A stretch of DNA of 64,000 nucleotides. It comes from UBA4292 sp002395865. GTDB lineage: Bacteria > Bacillota > Clostridia > Lachnospirales > Lachnospiraceae. This document shows, in pieces, positions 26,656 to 35,641 of the stretch. The notes below the pieces were generated by a model. It ran no database searches. It had not been told where the DNA came from and was given only the letters and a program-made list of their open reading frames with translations. The DNA is taken from positions 1 to 64,000 of the forward strand of contig CAMNBU010000009.1 of assembly GCA_946533395.1 (NCBI GenBank), given 5' to 3'. Position 1 is the stretch's first letter. Each line of letters starts with the position of its first letter. The position numbers and the translations under genes are program-made.

Positions 26656-29600
26656 TCAGTCAATCACATACGGCCAGTTATTGCGAAGAACATAGCCGAT
26701 GAGGGGTGATTCAGCCGAAAAATGCAGCACTATTCTGAAGTCTTTGTCGTAGCCGTACACAGTATAGGTGTTAAATGCCCTGCTGCGTATGACCTTCACG
26801 CTGTCAGGCAGGTACACATCCGACAGATTCGCGCAGCTGTAGAAGGCCATGCCGGCTATCTCACTGATGCCATCGGGCACACTCACAGCTCCTTTCGCGC
26901 AGGCGGGACACATAACAAGTGTATGCCCTGACTTATCCGTAAGGAAGCCGTCGCGCGAAGCGTACTCAGGATTGTTCGCGCTGACGGTGTACTCTGAAAC
27001 GGGCAGGCCGCCGAATGCATTGCCCGCGATGGACGTGAGATTATCGCCTATCTCCAGAGTGAAGCTCTCGCCGTCGCGAAGCACATCGCCGTACACCGAA
27101 AAAGCGGATTCTCCGATGATGCGAAGTGTATCCGGAAGCGTGATATATGCAACGGGAGTGTCAGAGAATGCATGCTCGCATATCTCCTCCACGCCCTCAA
27201 AAAGCTCCAGCTCTCCAAGAGCACTGCAGTACGAAAACGCATATCTTCCTATGGTGGAGGCGCCGGTGGATACGGATGTGATAAAGGGAGATCCGAAGAA
27301 GGCCATGTCGCCTATCTTCTCCACCGTGGATGGCAGATCGATATCACCCGTGAGTCCCGTGTAGAGGAACGCGCAGGTACCTATGGTCTCGAGCCCCTCC
27401 GAAAGCTTTACGGTTTCAAGCGTGTAGCAGTATGAAAAAGCGTTGGCGGCGATGATCTTCACGGATGAAGGTATCTCCACAGACGTCATGGGTATGCCCT
27501 GAAATGCGAGAGTTCCTATCGCGAAGGTGCCGTCGGGTATGATCACATGTCCGGTCTCATCGGGCATGGTGGCCGCTATCAGTATCATGTATTCGTTCGA
27601 GTAGAGCATGCCGCCCACCTCGATGTAGCTTAAATTGCCCTCCTCGATATCAAAGTCGTATATCGCCACGCCCGCGAACGCTCCCGGCGCGATGTGGTCC
27701 AGAGTCTTCGGTATATTTACACCGTTTATAAATCTGCAGCCGTACCCGAGCGCCCTCTCACCCAGGTCCTCCAGATAAGGAGGAAGGTGATCAAAAGGCA
27801 CGGAGCAGTCCGCAAATGCCCTGTCCCCTATCACTCTCACGCTGTCGGGAAGCTGTGTATAAAGCTCCGAGCAGCCCGCAAACGCGTCCGCGGATATGAT
27901 CTGAACGCCATCCGGTATGATGACCTCATGAAGTATGCTTCCGCTTATCTCCACAAGGGAATTCAGCCCGTTTCCTATGGTCTTCACATGGAGCCCGTTC
28001 ACGGTATCGGGTATCACGAGCACCTCATCCGTGCCGTCGTATCCGACAAGTGTCGCCGCGTTATCGGTCAGCAGCCACCTGAGCACACCGTTTTCGGTAT
28101 CCGCGGAGTATTCGTCCCTCACAGGATCCATATCACGGGAGGTCGCGAAGCCCTTCAGGTCCGCGTATTCCTGCGCGCATGAGTCCGCGCTGCAGTGAAT
28201 GATTATATCGTCCGAAAAGATCGTCGCACCGCTTATCCTCTTCACGCTGTCGGGTATGTAGAGATGGCAGGGATAGCTGTCGTAGGCCAGATTGATCTGC
28301 CCTATCTGCTCCATCAGACTCATATCCAGATCGTACACTCCGTCCGGAACTATATACGTCTTTAGCTTTCCTGTCGCAAAATCCACCATCGCGTCCCCGG
28401 AGGCGGTGAGCAGAGCCCCCTCGCGGCTCATGTAACGTGAATTTGCTTCACTCACAGTGTAGCTCTTCTCAAGAAAGCCGGTGAATGCCTCCGTACCTAT
28501 GTAGCTGACATTATCTCCTATGTAAATGCTCTGCGGCCCTCGCTTTTCGTATGCCGTTATCACCGAGTACCACCGGCCTGAGAAGGCGTAGTGGCCTATG
28601 CTGCACAGGCAGTCGGGCAGCATGGGCATCTGAAGGTTTTTCGTATCGTAAAAGGCATAGTTTTCTATCGTCACCAATCCGTCCGGAAGCACTATGCTCT
28701 CAAGCCTGCTTCCCGAGAAACAGTCCGAGCCTATGACAGTGGTCATGGAATCCACGGTGTAGCTGCCCGTAAGCGCCTGCGGATATGCTATCATCAGGCT
28801 CCTGTCGGCAGTGTACAGTCCGCCCCCCTCAAGAGCATATGAGCTGTTGCCGGGAGCCAGCTCTATCTGAGAAAGCGAGCTGCAGCAGGCCGCTATTCCC
28901 TTGCCTATCCTCTGCACAGCGGCCGGAATATCCATTCTTTCGAGGCTCGCGCACATCGCAAAAGCGTAGTCGCCTATATACTCCACTCCGTCCGGAAGCT
29001 GCGCGCCATTCAGCTTTTCACAGCTTGCGAATGCACCGGGGCCTATCATCTTAAGTCCTGCGGGAAGAGTAATGCTCTCCAGATCAAGACAGTAATAGAA
29101 TGCCCTGGCGCCGATATCCGTTACACTATCCGGTATCACCACTGTCCTCACCGGATAATACGGGTTCTCATCGTACTCCAAGTGCCTTGAAAACGCATCG
29201 GGACCTATCTCAGTCACAGGCACCCCGTTAACATATCCCGGCAGGTTAAGCGAGGTATCATTTCCGCTGTAGGAAATGATCTTCGCGTGGTCGGAGTATA
29301 CGCAGCACTCCATGCTGCCCTTATCCGTGGGCACGCTCACGATATCGAAAGCCCTCTGAGGCTCTATCGGTGTCAGATCCGCGACATAGAGATTGCCTGC
29401 CGCATCCTCTATGGTAAGAACATAATAAAGACTCTCGCAAACTTCAGATGCGCGCACTCCCTTGAAGGAGAAGGTCCTCGAAAGCGCATGAAAGCTCGTC
29501 GCATTGACATCGCCGTCCTTCCACTCGGACACGGGAAGAAGCTCCCCATCGGCCGACCACACGGGAAGCTTGTCGTAGTAATAGTAGAATACCCCGTCGT

Positions 29601-31578
29601 AATGCTCCGCATCCACGGTCTGCTTACCCGAGGCCTCGACCTCCTGCGCGGCGCCGTTGACCGTCTTTAAAAACACTTCGCCGCTTGCAATATCCTCCTG
29701 AAGTACCGCACTGATGCTTACGGCATCGGTCGTGGGGCGGTCATAGAAGTTGATGCCACCCGTCGAGAGTCTGGTGTCACAGGTAGTGTATATCCTTCTT
29801 CTCTCACCCGACTCCGTCTCGGTCACGGGCCACAGAGCCTCCTCGCCCTCCGTCACCATCGCCACGAGGACGGGATCTGCCGGCAGTCTTATCACACCGT
29901 CATCATCCGGCCAGACCGCGCAGTGGCTCTTTAAGCGGTAGTAACTGCCGTCCGCCGTCTGCGCTATGATGTCGTAGCTTGCCGACACCATCTTCTCCAG
30001 AACGTCCCCGTCAAGGGCGAGCTCGTAGCCGTCCTGCGTCGCCGCCGGCTGCGAAAAGCGCCAGTCATTTTTCCTGCCTGTCTGCCATTTCCTGCTCACA
30101 TTTTTCAGCAGGTTCTGATAATCCCTGTTTATGGCGAGGCCGAAATATATATCCCGCATCTCGTAGTACTGTGAGCGGTTTCCCGAAGGGTAGTACACAG
30201 TCGCCCCGCCGGCGCCCTCGACATTCGAATAGTTCTTCACTATAAGAGCGTCAATGCTCTCGGACAGCGGCGCACTGTTGATTCCGGTGCTCTCCCCGAG
30301 CCTTCCCGCAAAGCTCTTTGCATCGACGAGATCGTAGTAGAACGCATCCGGATCCTCTGCCCTCCCCGTTGCGCCAAAGCTTAAAGCCTGCGTCCTCGCC
30401 TGCGAAAGGCCGGTGAAGCCGCCTCGGTTGATCAGACCGGTCATTTCATTCGAGACACGGGACAGAGCCGACTGAACAGCTCCTGTCTTTGAAAGATCTG
30501 CCATCGAGAGAGTCACATCGGGATCATAGTAGGCGCTTCTCTTCACATCATAATAGTCCCTGAAGCTGTCGATTATCCGCGAACCTACAGTCAGCACGTC
30601 GCGGCTCACATTCAACACGCTGAGGAAGTGATAGTCCCATCCGTCACCGGGCTCCAGCTCCTCTGAGCCTATATAATAATCCGCGTAATCTGACCACGCG
30701 GTCATCGTCTCTATATTGCCCATGAGGCAGGCGTCAAAACCCACGAAGTCCAGCTGAGGCGCACCCGCGAAAATCGTGCCGTTCATGGCATCCTTCATCT
30801 CCGAGAGGAGCAGGCCATCGCCTCCGAAGAGCTCATCACAGCCGAAGCCCCACAAAGGTCCGCCGCCGTGATCCCACATGATGAGCGCATAGTGCTGCGC
30901 GGGGTACATCTCGGTCGCGAAATTCACAAAACTCCTGAGAGTCTCAGGAGCGCCCATGTCCGCGTTCCTGCGCGTCCTCGCGACGACTCTCTCACTCACG
31001 GGAAGGCTCATGTCTATGACGCAGTTGCTGTCGCAGGGCACGAAGGACTGCCATCTCGCGCTTCCTCCCGTGTAGAGTATCAGATTTACATCGTCATACA
31101 AAAGACCTGATGCCTCCATCTCCCTTATATCCGCGCTTGCAGCACCGAGAGTGCTCTCCAGATTCGACCCCACCATATATATCATCAGGGTATAATCCTT
31201 CTTATCATGCTTCGAAGTAAATATTCTCGTGATCTCGCCGCTTCCGGGCTCATACTCCTGGTTCTTCTTGGCAAGCGCTCTGCTGTACTCATTGTCGCCG
31301 CCCTCATATGGCACATCCGTCTCATCTACAGCCGGATCGGTATAGTCGACAACATCCGGCAGTGTAACATCCTCCTGCGAGGGTATGATTATTTCGCTCT
31401 GCGCACTCGTCTCCTGATCGGGTTCCCGCGTCTCGGGGGATGCGGTCTGCACCTCTGACTGTACGGGATATGCCTCGGATGTGGACTCGTCGGTACCATC
31501 CGCGTGGCCTGCGCAGGCGACAAGCAGAAGTGACGTACTCATTATCGCGGCGATTCTTTTGATCGTACTGTAACTCAT
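26656..31578 (-). CDS. Clostripain-family (C11) peptidase with BspA-like leucine-rich repeats, lipoprotein
   Basis: 1640 residues. Signal with lipobox LVAC (Cys22), then an acidic/Ser/Thr linker to about 120. Residues 128-500 are a C11 cysteine protease: YTLMIYMVGSNLEST, catalytic His237 in WDHGGGPLWG, Cys284 in FDACLMGNIE. C11 proteases usually cut after Arg or Lys and self-activate. From about 760 onward come many LRR_5/BspA-type repeats (IPDSVTDIGARAFYYC, LPDGVEYIGDYAFAMC and others), broken by beta segments, a form used for surface binding. The start is 4 bp after the uvrC stop, with GAGGTG 7 nt upstream. It may be cotranscribed with uvrC. Confidence 0.93.
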   Translation of the reverse strand: MSYSTIKRIAAIMSTSLLLVACAGHADGTDESTSEAYPVQSEVQTASPETREPDQETSAQSEIIIPSQEDVTLPDVVDYTDPAVDETDVPYEGGDNEYSRALAKKNQEYEPGSGEITRIFTSKHDKKDYTLMIYMVGSNLESTLGAASADIREMEASGLLYDDVNLILYTGGSARWQSFVPCDSNCVIDMSLPVSERVVARTRRNADMGAPETLRSFVNFATEMYPAQHYALIMWDHGGGPLWGFGCDELFGGDGLLLSEMKDAMNGTIFAGAPQLDFVGFDACLMGNIETMTAWSDYADYYIGSEELEPGDGWDYHFLSVLNVSRDVLTVGSRIIDSFRDYYDVKRSAYYDPDVTLSMADLSKTGAVQSALSRVSNEMTGLINRGGFTGLSQARTQALSFGATGRAEDPDAFYYDLVDAKSFAGRLGESTGINSAPLSESIDALIVKNYSNVEGAGGATVYYPSGNRSQYYEMRDIYFGLAINRDYQNLLKNVSRKWQTGRKNDWRFSQPAATQDGYELALDGDVLEKMVSASYDIIAQTADGSYYRLKSHCAVWPDDDGVIRLPADPVLVAMVTEGEEALWPVTETESGERRRIYTTCDTRLSTGGINFYDRPTTDAVSISAVLQEDIASGEVFLKTVNGAAQEVEASGKQTVDAEHYDGVFYYYYDKLPVWSADGELLPVSEWKDGDVNATSFHALSRTFSFKGVRASEVCESLYYVLTIEDAAGNLYVADLTPIEPQRAFDIVSVPTDKGSMECCVYSDHAKIISYSGNDTSLNLPGYVNGVPVTEIGPDAFSRHLEYDENPYYPVRTVVIPDSVTDIGARAFYYCLDLESITLPAGLKMIGPGAFASCEKLNGAQLPDGVEYIGDYAFAMCASLERMDIPAAVQRIGKGIAACCSSLSQIELAPGNSSYALEGGGLYTADRSLMIAYPQALTGSYTVDSMTTVIGSDCFSGSRLESIVLPDGLVTIENYAFYDTKNLQMPMLPDCLCSIGHYAFSGRWYSVITAYEKRGPQSIYIGDNVSYIGTEAFTGFLEKSYTVSEANSRYMSREGALLTASGDAMVDFATGKLKTYIVPDGVYDLDMSLMEQIGQINLAYDSYPCHLYIPDSVKRISGATIFSDDIIIHCSADSCAQEYADLKGFATSRDMDPVRDEYSADTENGVLRWLLTDNAATLVGYDGTDEVLVIPDTVNGLHVKTIGNGLNSLVEISGSILHEVIIPDGVQIISADAFAGCSELYTQLPDSVRVIGDRAFADCSVPFDHLPPYLEDLGERALGYGCRFINGVNIPKTLDHIAPGAFAGVAIYDFDIEEGNLSYIEVGGMLYSNEYMILIAATMPDETGHVIIPDGTFAIGTLAFQGIPMTSVEIPSSVKIIAANAFSYCYTLETVKLSEGLETIGTCAFLYTGLTGDIDLPSTVEKIGDMAFFGSPFITSVSTGASTIGRYAFSYCSALGELELFEGVEEICEHAFSDTPVAYITLPDTLRIIGESAFSVYGDVLRDGESFTLEIGDNLTSIAGNAFGGLPVSEYTVSANNPEYASRDGFLTDKSGHTLVMCPACAKGAVSVPDGISEIAGMAFYSCANLSDVYLPDSVKVIRSRAFNTYTVYGYDKDFRIVLHFSAESPLIGYVLRNNWPYVID

Positions 31579-31582
31579 ACAA

Positions 31583-33421
31583 TTACACCTCGTGTAAAAA
31601 CCTGTAAACAGCTTCAGCGGACGGCCTGTTCATGCCGTCTGCCTTCGCTATCTCCTCCACCGAAGCGTTCTTCAGCTCCTCCATGGAGGAAAACGCTGCC
31701 ATAAGAGCCTTTCTTCTCTTCTCCCCTATACCGGGTATGTCCAGAAGCACCGAGCGGGTCTGCGCGGCGCTCCTTAAGGACTTATGGTACTCTATCGCAA
31801 ATCTGTGAGTCTCGTCCTGTATCCTTGTGATGAGCTTGAAGCACTCTCCCTGAGTGTCGATGGGTATCTCCACGTTTTTGTAGTAGAGCCCCCTCGTCCT
31901 GTGGCGGTCATCCTTCACCATTCCTGCCACGGGTATGTCGAGCCCCAGCTTCTCAAGCACGCTCTCGCAGATATTCACCTGTCCCCTTCCGCCGTCCATC
32001 AGTATGATGTCCGGAAGGCGGTCGAAACCCTTGCTGCCGCCCTTTGCCCTCTCGAATCTCCTCGTGAGTACCTCCTCCATGGAGGCGTAGTCATTTATTC
32101 CCTGCACCCACTTGATCTTGAACTTGCGGTAATCCGCCTTCTTCGGCCTTCCGTTCTCGTAGACCACCATCGAGCCGACGCTCTCAAAGCCTCCCGTATT
32201 CGATATATCGAAGGATTCCGTCCTGACCAGCCCGCAAAGTCCCAGATACTCCCCGAGCTCCCTCATCGCGCCCAGAGTCCTCTCCTCCTCGCGCTTAAGC
32301 TTCAGGCTGTCCTGCGTGAGCACGAGGGCAGCATTCCTCTTTGCGAGCTCGAGCAGTTTTTCCTTGTCGCCCTTCTTCGGGGCATGTATGTAGACCTTCG
32401 CGCCGCGCCTTGATGATAGCCAGTCCGCCACCGCGTCCGCTCCGTCTATATCGCATGGAATAAGAATCTCGTACGGTATGAATGGAGTGCCTGAGTAGTA
32501 CTGTTTTATGAAATTCTCTATGATCTCGGTCTCCTCCTCGCCCTCGGGGATGCTCATGTGGAAATGCTCCCTGCCTATCATCTGCCCCTCGCGCACGAAG
32601 AATACCTGTACCACCGCCTCGTTTTTCTCAACAGCACAGGCAATGACATCTCGGTCCTTAAGACTCTGTGTATTCGTCACCTTCTGCGATACCGCTATGT
32701 GGTCTATGGAGTTTAAAAGTTCACGATATCCCGCCGCCTCCTCGAACTCCAGAGCCTCTGCAGCCGCATTCATCTTCTCCTTCACCAGATTTTTTACAGG
32801 CTCCACATGGCCTGAGAGGAAGGAGAGCGCCTTCTCCACATTCTTCTTGTACTCCTCGGAGCTGATATAACCCTGGCACGGCGCGGCACACTGGTGGATA
32901 TGATAGTTCAGGCAGGGCCTCTCCCTGCCCTCCTGCTCCGGAAGGGCTCTGTTGCAGCTTCTGATCATAAAAAGCTTCTGCAGAAGCTCTATGGCGTCCT
33001 TGACGGCGCCCGCGCTCGTAAAAGGCCCGAAGTATTTCGCGCCGTCGCGCTTCATCTGCCTGGCAATCCTGATGCGCGGGTAGGCCTCGCTCACATCCAC
33101 GCGGATGAACGGGTAGGCCTTGTCGTCCTTTAACATCGTGTTGTACTTCGGGCGATGCTCCTTTATCAGATTGCACTCCAAAACCAGTGCCTCCGTCTCG
33201 GAGTCGGTGATGATGTACTCAAATCTCGTTATCTGGCTCACCATCCTCAGTATCTTCGGGCTTTTTCCTCTTGAGCTCTGAAAATACTGCCTCACGCGGT
33301 TTTTGAGCACCACAGCCTTGCCTATGTATATTATCTCGTCCTTCTGCCCGTGCATTATGTAGACGCCGGGCTTATCCGGAAGCTTCTTCAGCTCCTCTTC
33401 CAGTTTGAAATCTTCGTTCAT
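31583..33421 (-). CDS. uvrC: UvrABC excision nuclease subunit C
   Basis: Makes both incisions in nucleotide excision repair with UvrA and UvrB. 612 residues from MNEDFKLEEELKKLP: GIY-YIG domain (KPGVYIMHG, IIYIGKAVVLKNRVRQYF), UVR motif for UvrB (about 195-235), RNase H-like C-terminal nuclease (DIILMDGGRGQVNI), and two helix-hairpin-helix motifs (LLDIPGIGEKRRKAL). Neither this ATG nor a GTG three codons upstream has a good Shine-Dalgarno sequence. A hairpin lies just upstream. Confidence 0.96.
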   Translation of the reverse strand: MNEDFKLEEELKKLPDKPGVYIMHGQKDEIIYIGKAVVLKNRVRQYFQSSRGKSPKILRMVSQITRFEYIITDSETEALVLECNLIKEHRPKYNTMLKDDKAYPFIRVDVSEAYPRIRIARQMKRDGAKYFGPFTSAGAVKDAIELLQKLFMIRSCNRALPEQEGRERPCLNYHIHQCAAPCQGYISSEEYKKNVEKALSFLSGHVEPVKNLVKEKMNAAAEALEFEEAAGYRELLNSIDHIAVSQKVTNTQSLKDRDVIACAVEKNEAVVQVFFVREGQMIGREHFHMSIPEGEEETEIIENFIKQYYSGTPFIPYEILIPCDIDGADAVADWLSSRRGAKVYIHAPKKGDKEKLLELAKRNAALVLTQDSLKLKREEERTLGAMRELGEYLGLCGLVRTESFDISNTGGFESVGSMVVYENGRPKKADYRKFKIKWVQGINDYASMEEVLTRRFERAKGGSKGFDRLPDIILMDGGRGQVNICESVLEKLGLDIPVAGMVKDDRHRTRGLYYKNVEIPIDTQGECFKLITRIQDETHRFAIEYHKSLRSAAQTRSVLLDIPGIGEKRRKALMAAFSSMEELKNASVEEIAKADGMNRPSAEAVYRFLHEV

Positions 33422-33437
33422 ATCGCGCACTTAGTCA

Positions 33438-33463
33438 AATGGCACGGCAGACGCCGTGCCATT
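33438..33463 (-). terminator. Hairpin between ftsH and uvrC
   Basis: AATGGCACGGC (33438-33448) and GCCGTGCCATT (33453-33463) form a perfect 11-bp stem with a 4-nt loop. The following U-run is short, so termination may be partial. It is 16 nt from the uvrC start and could also limit its translation. Confidence 0.65.
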
Positions 33464-33474
33464 ATGTTATTTCG

Positions 33475-35484
33475 TTAAACCTCTTGTGTTGTTTCAGTAT
33501 TCTCTGAAACCGCTTCTGCAGCGGTATCCACAGACAGGGTCTCCCCGGCTGAAGTCTGGGCAGTCACTGTACCGGAAGCGGCATCCTCATGCGCTTCCTT
33601 TGCAGGCTGATCTGAAGCAGCCTCCTGCGAAGCTATCTTCTCCCCGCGCATGAGCTTCATAAACTCCGCACCGGTGATGGTCTCCTTCTCGATGAGGAAT
33701 GCCGCGATCCTGTCCATGACCTCGCGGTTGTCCTCTATCTTCTTCTTGGCGGCCTCGTAAGCCTCGGAGATCATCCTCATGACCTCCTTGTCTATCTCGG
33801 CAGCTGTGGTCTCGGAGCAGTTGAGTGCCTTCTGTCCCGACAGGTACTGGCTCTCCACGGTCTCAAGTGCGACCATTCCGAACTTCTTGCTCATACCATA
33901 GATGGTTATCATGGATCTGGCAAGATTCGTCGCCTTCTCGATATCGTTTGATGCGCCCGTGGTGATCGAATTGAATACGACCTCCTCAGCTGCGCGTCCG
34001 CCCATAAGTCCCTCGAGCATGGCCTTGAGCTCTGCCTCGGAATTGAGGAACTTCTCCTCCTCAGGTGTCTGCATTACATAGCCGAGAGCTCCCATGGTCC
34101 TGGGCACGATGGTGATCTTCTGTACCGGCTCGGCGTCCTTATTCAGCGCATTCACCAGCGCGTGTCCGACCTCGTGGTAGGACACTATCCTTCTCTCCTC
34201 GGGGCTCATGATGCGGTCCTTCTTCTCCTTGCCGACGAGCACTACCTCGACCGCCTCTAAAAGATCCTTCTGGTTGACCACGTTCCTGCCCTGTTTTACG
34301 GCATTGATGGCGGCCTCATTGATCATGTTCGCGAGATCCGATCCCACGGCACCGCTCGTGGCCAGGGCTATAGCCTCGAAATCCACGGACTCATCCATGA
34401 GGACATCCTTCGCGTGTACCTTGAGAGTATTTATACGTCCCTTCAGATCGGGCTTGTCGACGATTATCCTTCTGTCAAAACGGCCCGGACGAAGGAGAGC
34501 CTTGTCGAGTATCTCAGGCCTGTTGGTCGCTGCAAGTATGAATACACCCTTCGAGGTGTCGAAGCCGTCCATCTCCGCAAGCAGCTGGTTGAGCGTCTGC
34601 TCCCTCTCGTCATTGCCTCCGCCGTAGCGGCTGTCACGGCTCTTGCCGATGGCATCGATCTCGTCGATGAATATGATGCAGGGTGCCTCCTGCTGCGCGA
34701 GCTTGAAGAGCTCTCTCACACGCGACGCGCCGACGCCGACGAACATCTCCACAAAATCCGAACCGGATATGGAGAAGAAGGGCACATGTGCCTCACCCGC
34801 TACCGCCTTCGCAAGCAGAGTCTTACCGGTTCCGGGAGGGCCAACCAACAGTGCGCCCTTGGGCAGCTTCGCACCGATATTCTGGTACCTGCCGGGGTTG
34901 TGAAGGAAGTCCACGATCTCCGTGAGCGATTCCTTCGCCTCATCCTGTCCGGCCACATCCTTGAAGGAGACGCCTGTGGATTTCTGCATATCGTATTTCT
35001 TTGCATTGCTCCTGCCAAACGATGGACCTCCCACCTTCTTCATCATGAAGCTCAGGAACAAAAAGCAAAGAAGTATCGGAACCACATAGTAAATTATGAA
35101 TGTGATGATGCTTGAATTCGTATTCGGAATATTGCCCTTGATCTGAGCACCGGAATCCACAAGCTTCTGTGTGAGCGTGTCATCGCTTACATATCCCGTG
35201 TAGTATGTCACAGTATAGGGAACTGTCGCATCCGTCTTATAGCCCTCGACCGGTGTGATGACTATCTTGTCGGAATCGAAGTACACTTCCTTGACCTGCT
35301 TCTTCTCTATCATCCCCAGAAACTCGGTGTATGTGATCTCTACATTCGTCTTGCTCTCAACGAACCTCGAAAGCATGGATACCACCGTCAGTACCAGACA
35401 TGTGGCTATTATGAGCACCACTATGGTCTGGATATTCTTCGGGGATTTGTTATTCTGCGGTTCTTTGTTGCCGTTGTTATCCAA
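33475..35484 (-). CDS. ftsH: ATP-dependent zinc metalloprotease FtsH
   Basis: Membrane-anchored AAA+ protease for quality control of membrane and regulatory proteins. 669 residues. I choose a TTG start at 35482-35484 because GGGGGAGG lies 5-6 nt upstream; the further upstream TTG has none. Two membrane helices flank an outside domain (about 20-120). Walker A GPPGTGKTLL, Walker B IIFIDEID, second region of homology ATNRPEILDKALLRPGRFDR, and zinc site HEVGH (HEAGH in most relatives). The Glu/Ala/Ser-rich tail is poorly conserved. Confidence 0.96.
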   Translation of the reverse strand: MDNNGNKEPQNNKSPKNIQTIVVLIIATCLVLTVVSMLSRFVESKTNVEITYTEFLGMIEKKQVKEVYFDSDKIVITPVEGYKTDATVPYTVTYYTGYVSDDTLTQKLVDSGAQIKGNIPNTNSSIITFIIYYVVPILLCFLFLSFMMKKVGGPSFGRSNAKKYDMQKSTGVSFKDVAGQDEAKESLTEIVDFLHNPGRYQNIGAKLPKGALLVGPPGTGKTLLAKAVAGEAHVPFFSISGSDFVEMFVGVGASRVRELFKLAQQEAPCIIFIDEIDAIGKSRDSRYGGGNDEREQTLNQLLAEMDGFDTSKGVFILAATNRPEILDKALLRPGRFDRRIIVDKPDLKGRINTLKVHAKDVLMDESVDFEAIALATSGAVGSDLANMINEAAINAVKQGRNVVNQKDLLEAVEVVLVGKEKKDRIMSPEERRIVSYHEVGHALVNALNKDAEPVQKITIVPRTMGALGYVMQTPEEEKFLNSEAELKAMLEGLMGGRAAEEVVFNSITTGASNDIEKATNLARSMITIYGMSKKFGMVALETVESQYLSGQKALNCSETTAAEIDKEVMRMISEAYEAAKKKIEDNREVMDRIAAFLIEKETITGAEFMKLMRGEKIASQEAASDQPAKEAHEDAASGTVTAQTSAGETLSVDTAAEAVSENTETTQEV

Positions 35485-35527
35485 AGCATCCTCCCCCTGC
35501 GGCCCGCGCCGCAATGAAATCCGTTAC

Positions 35528-35556
35528 ATTATAAGTATTTTTTCCTCTAAAATCAA
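35528..35556 (-). promoter_or_regulatory. ftsH promoter
   Basis: Minus strand TTGATT (35551-35556), 17-bp spacer, TATAAT (35528-35533), about 40 bp before the TTG start. Strong. Confidence 0.82.
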
Positions 35557-35577
35557 TAAACAATAGCTAAAAATGAT

Positions 35578-35611
35578 TAAAAAAAGGTCCTTTGCGACCG
35601 CAAAAGACCTT
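35578..35611 (-). terminator. Terminator after the hybrid histidine kinase
   Basis: Stem of 13 bp with one mismatch (35599-35611 with 35584-35596) and a two-base gap, followed by a long U-run on the minus strand. Confidence 0.9.
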
Positions 35612-35641
35612 AACATTATCTTAAGACGTGCCTTTTTGGAG

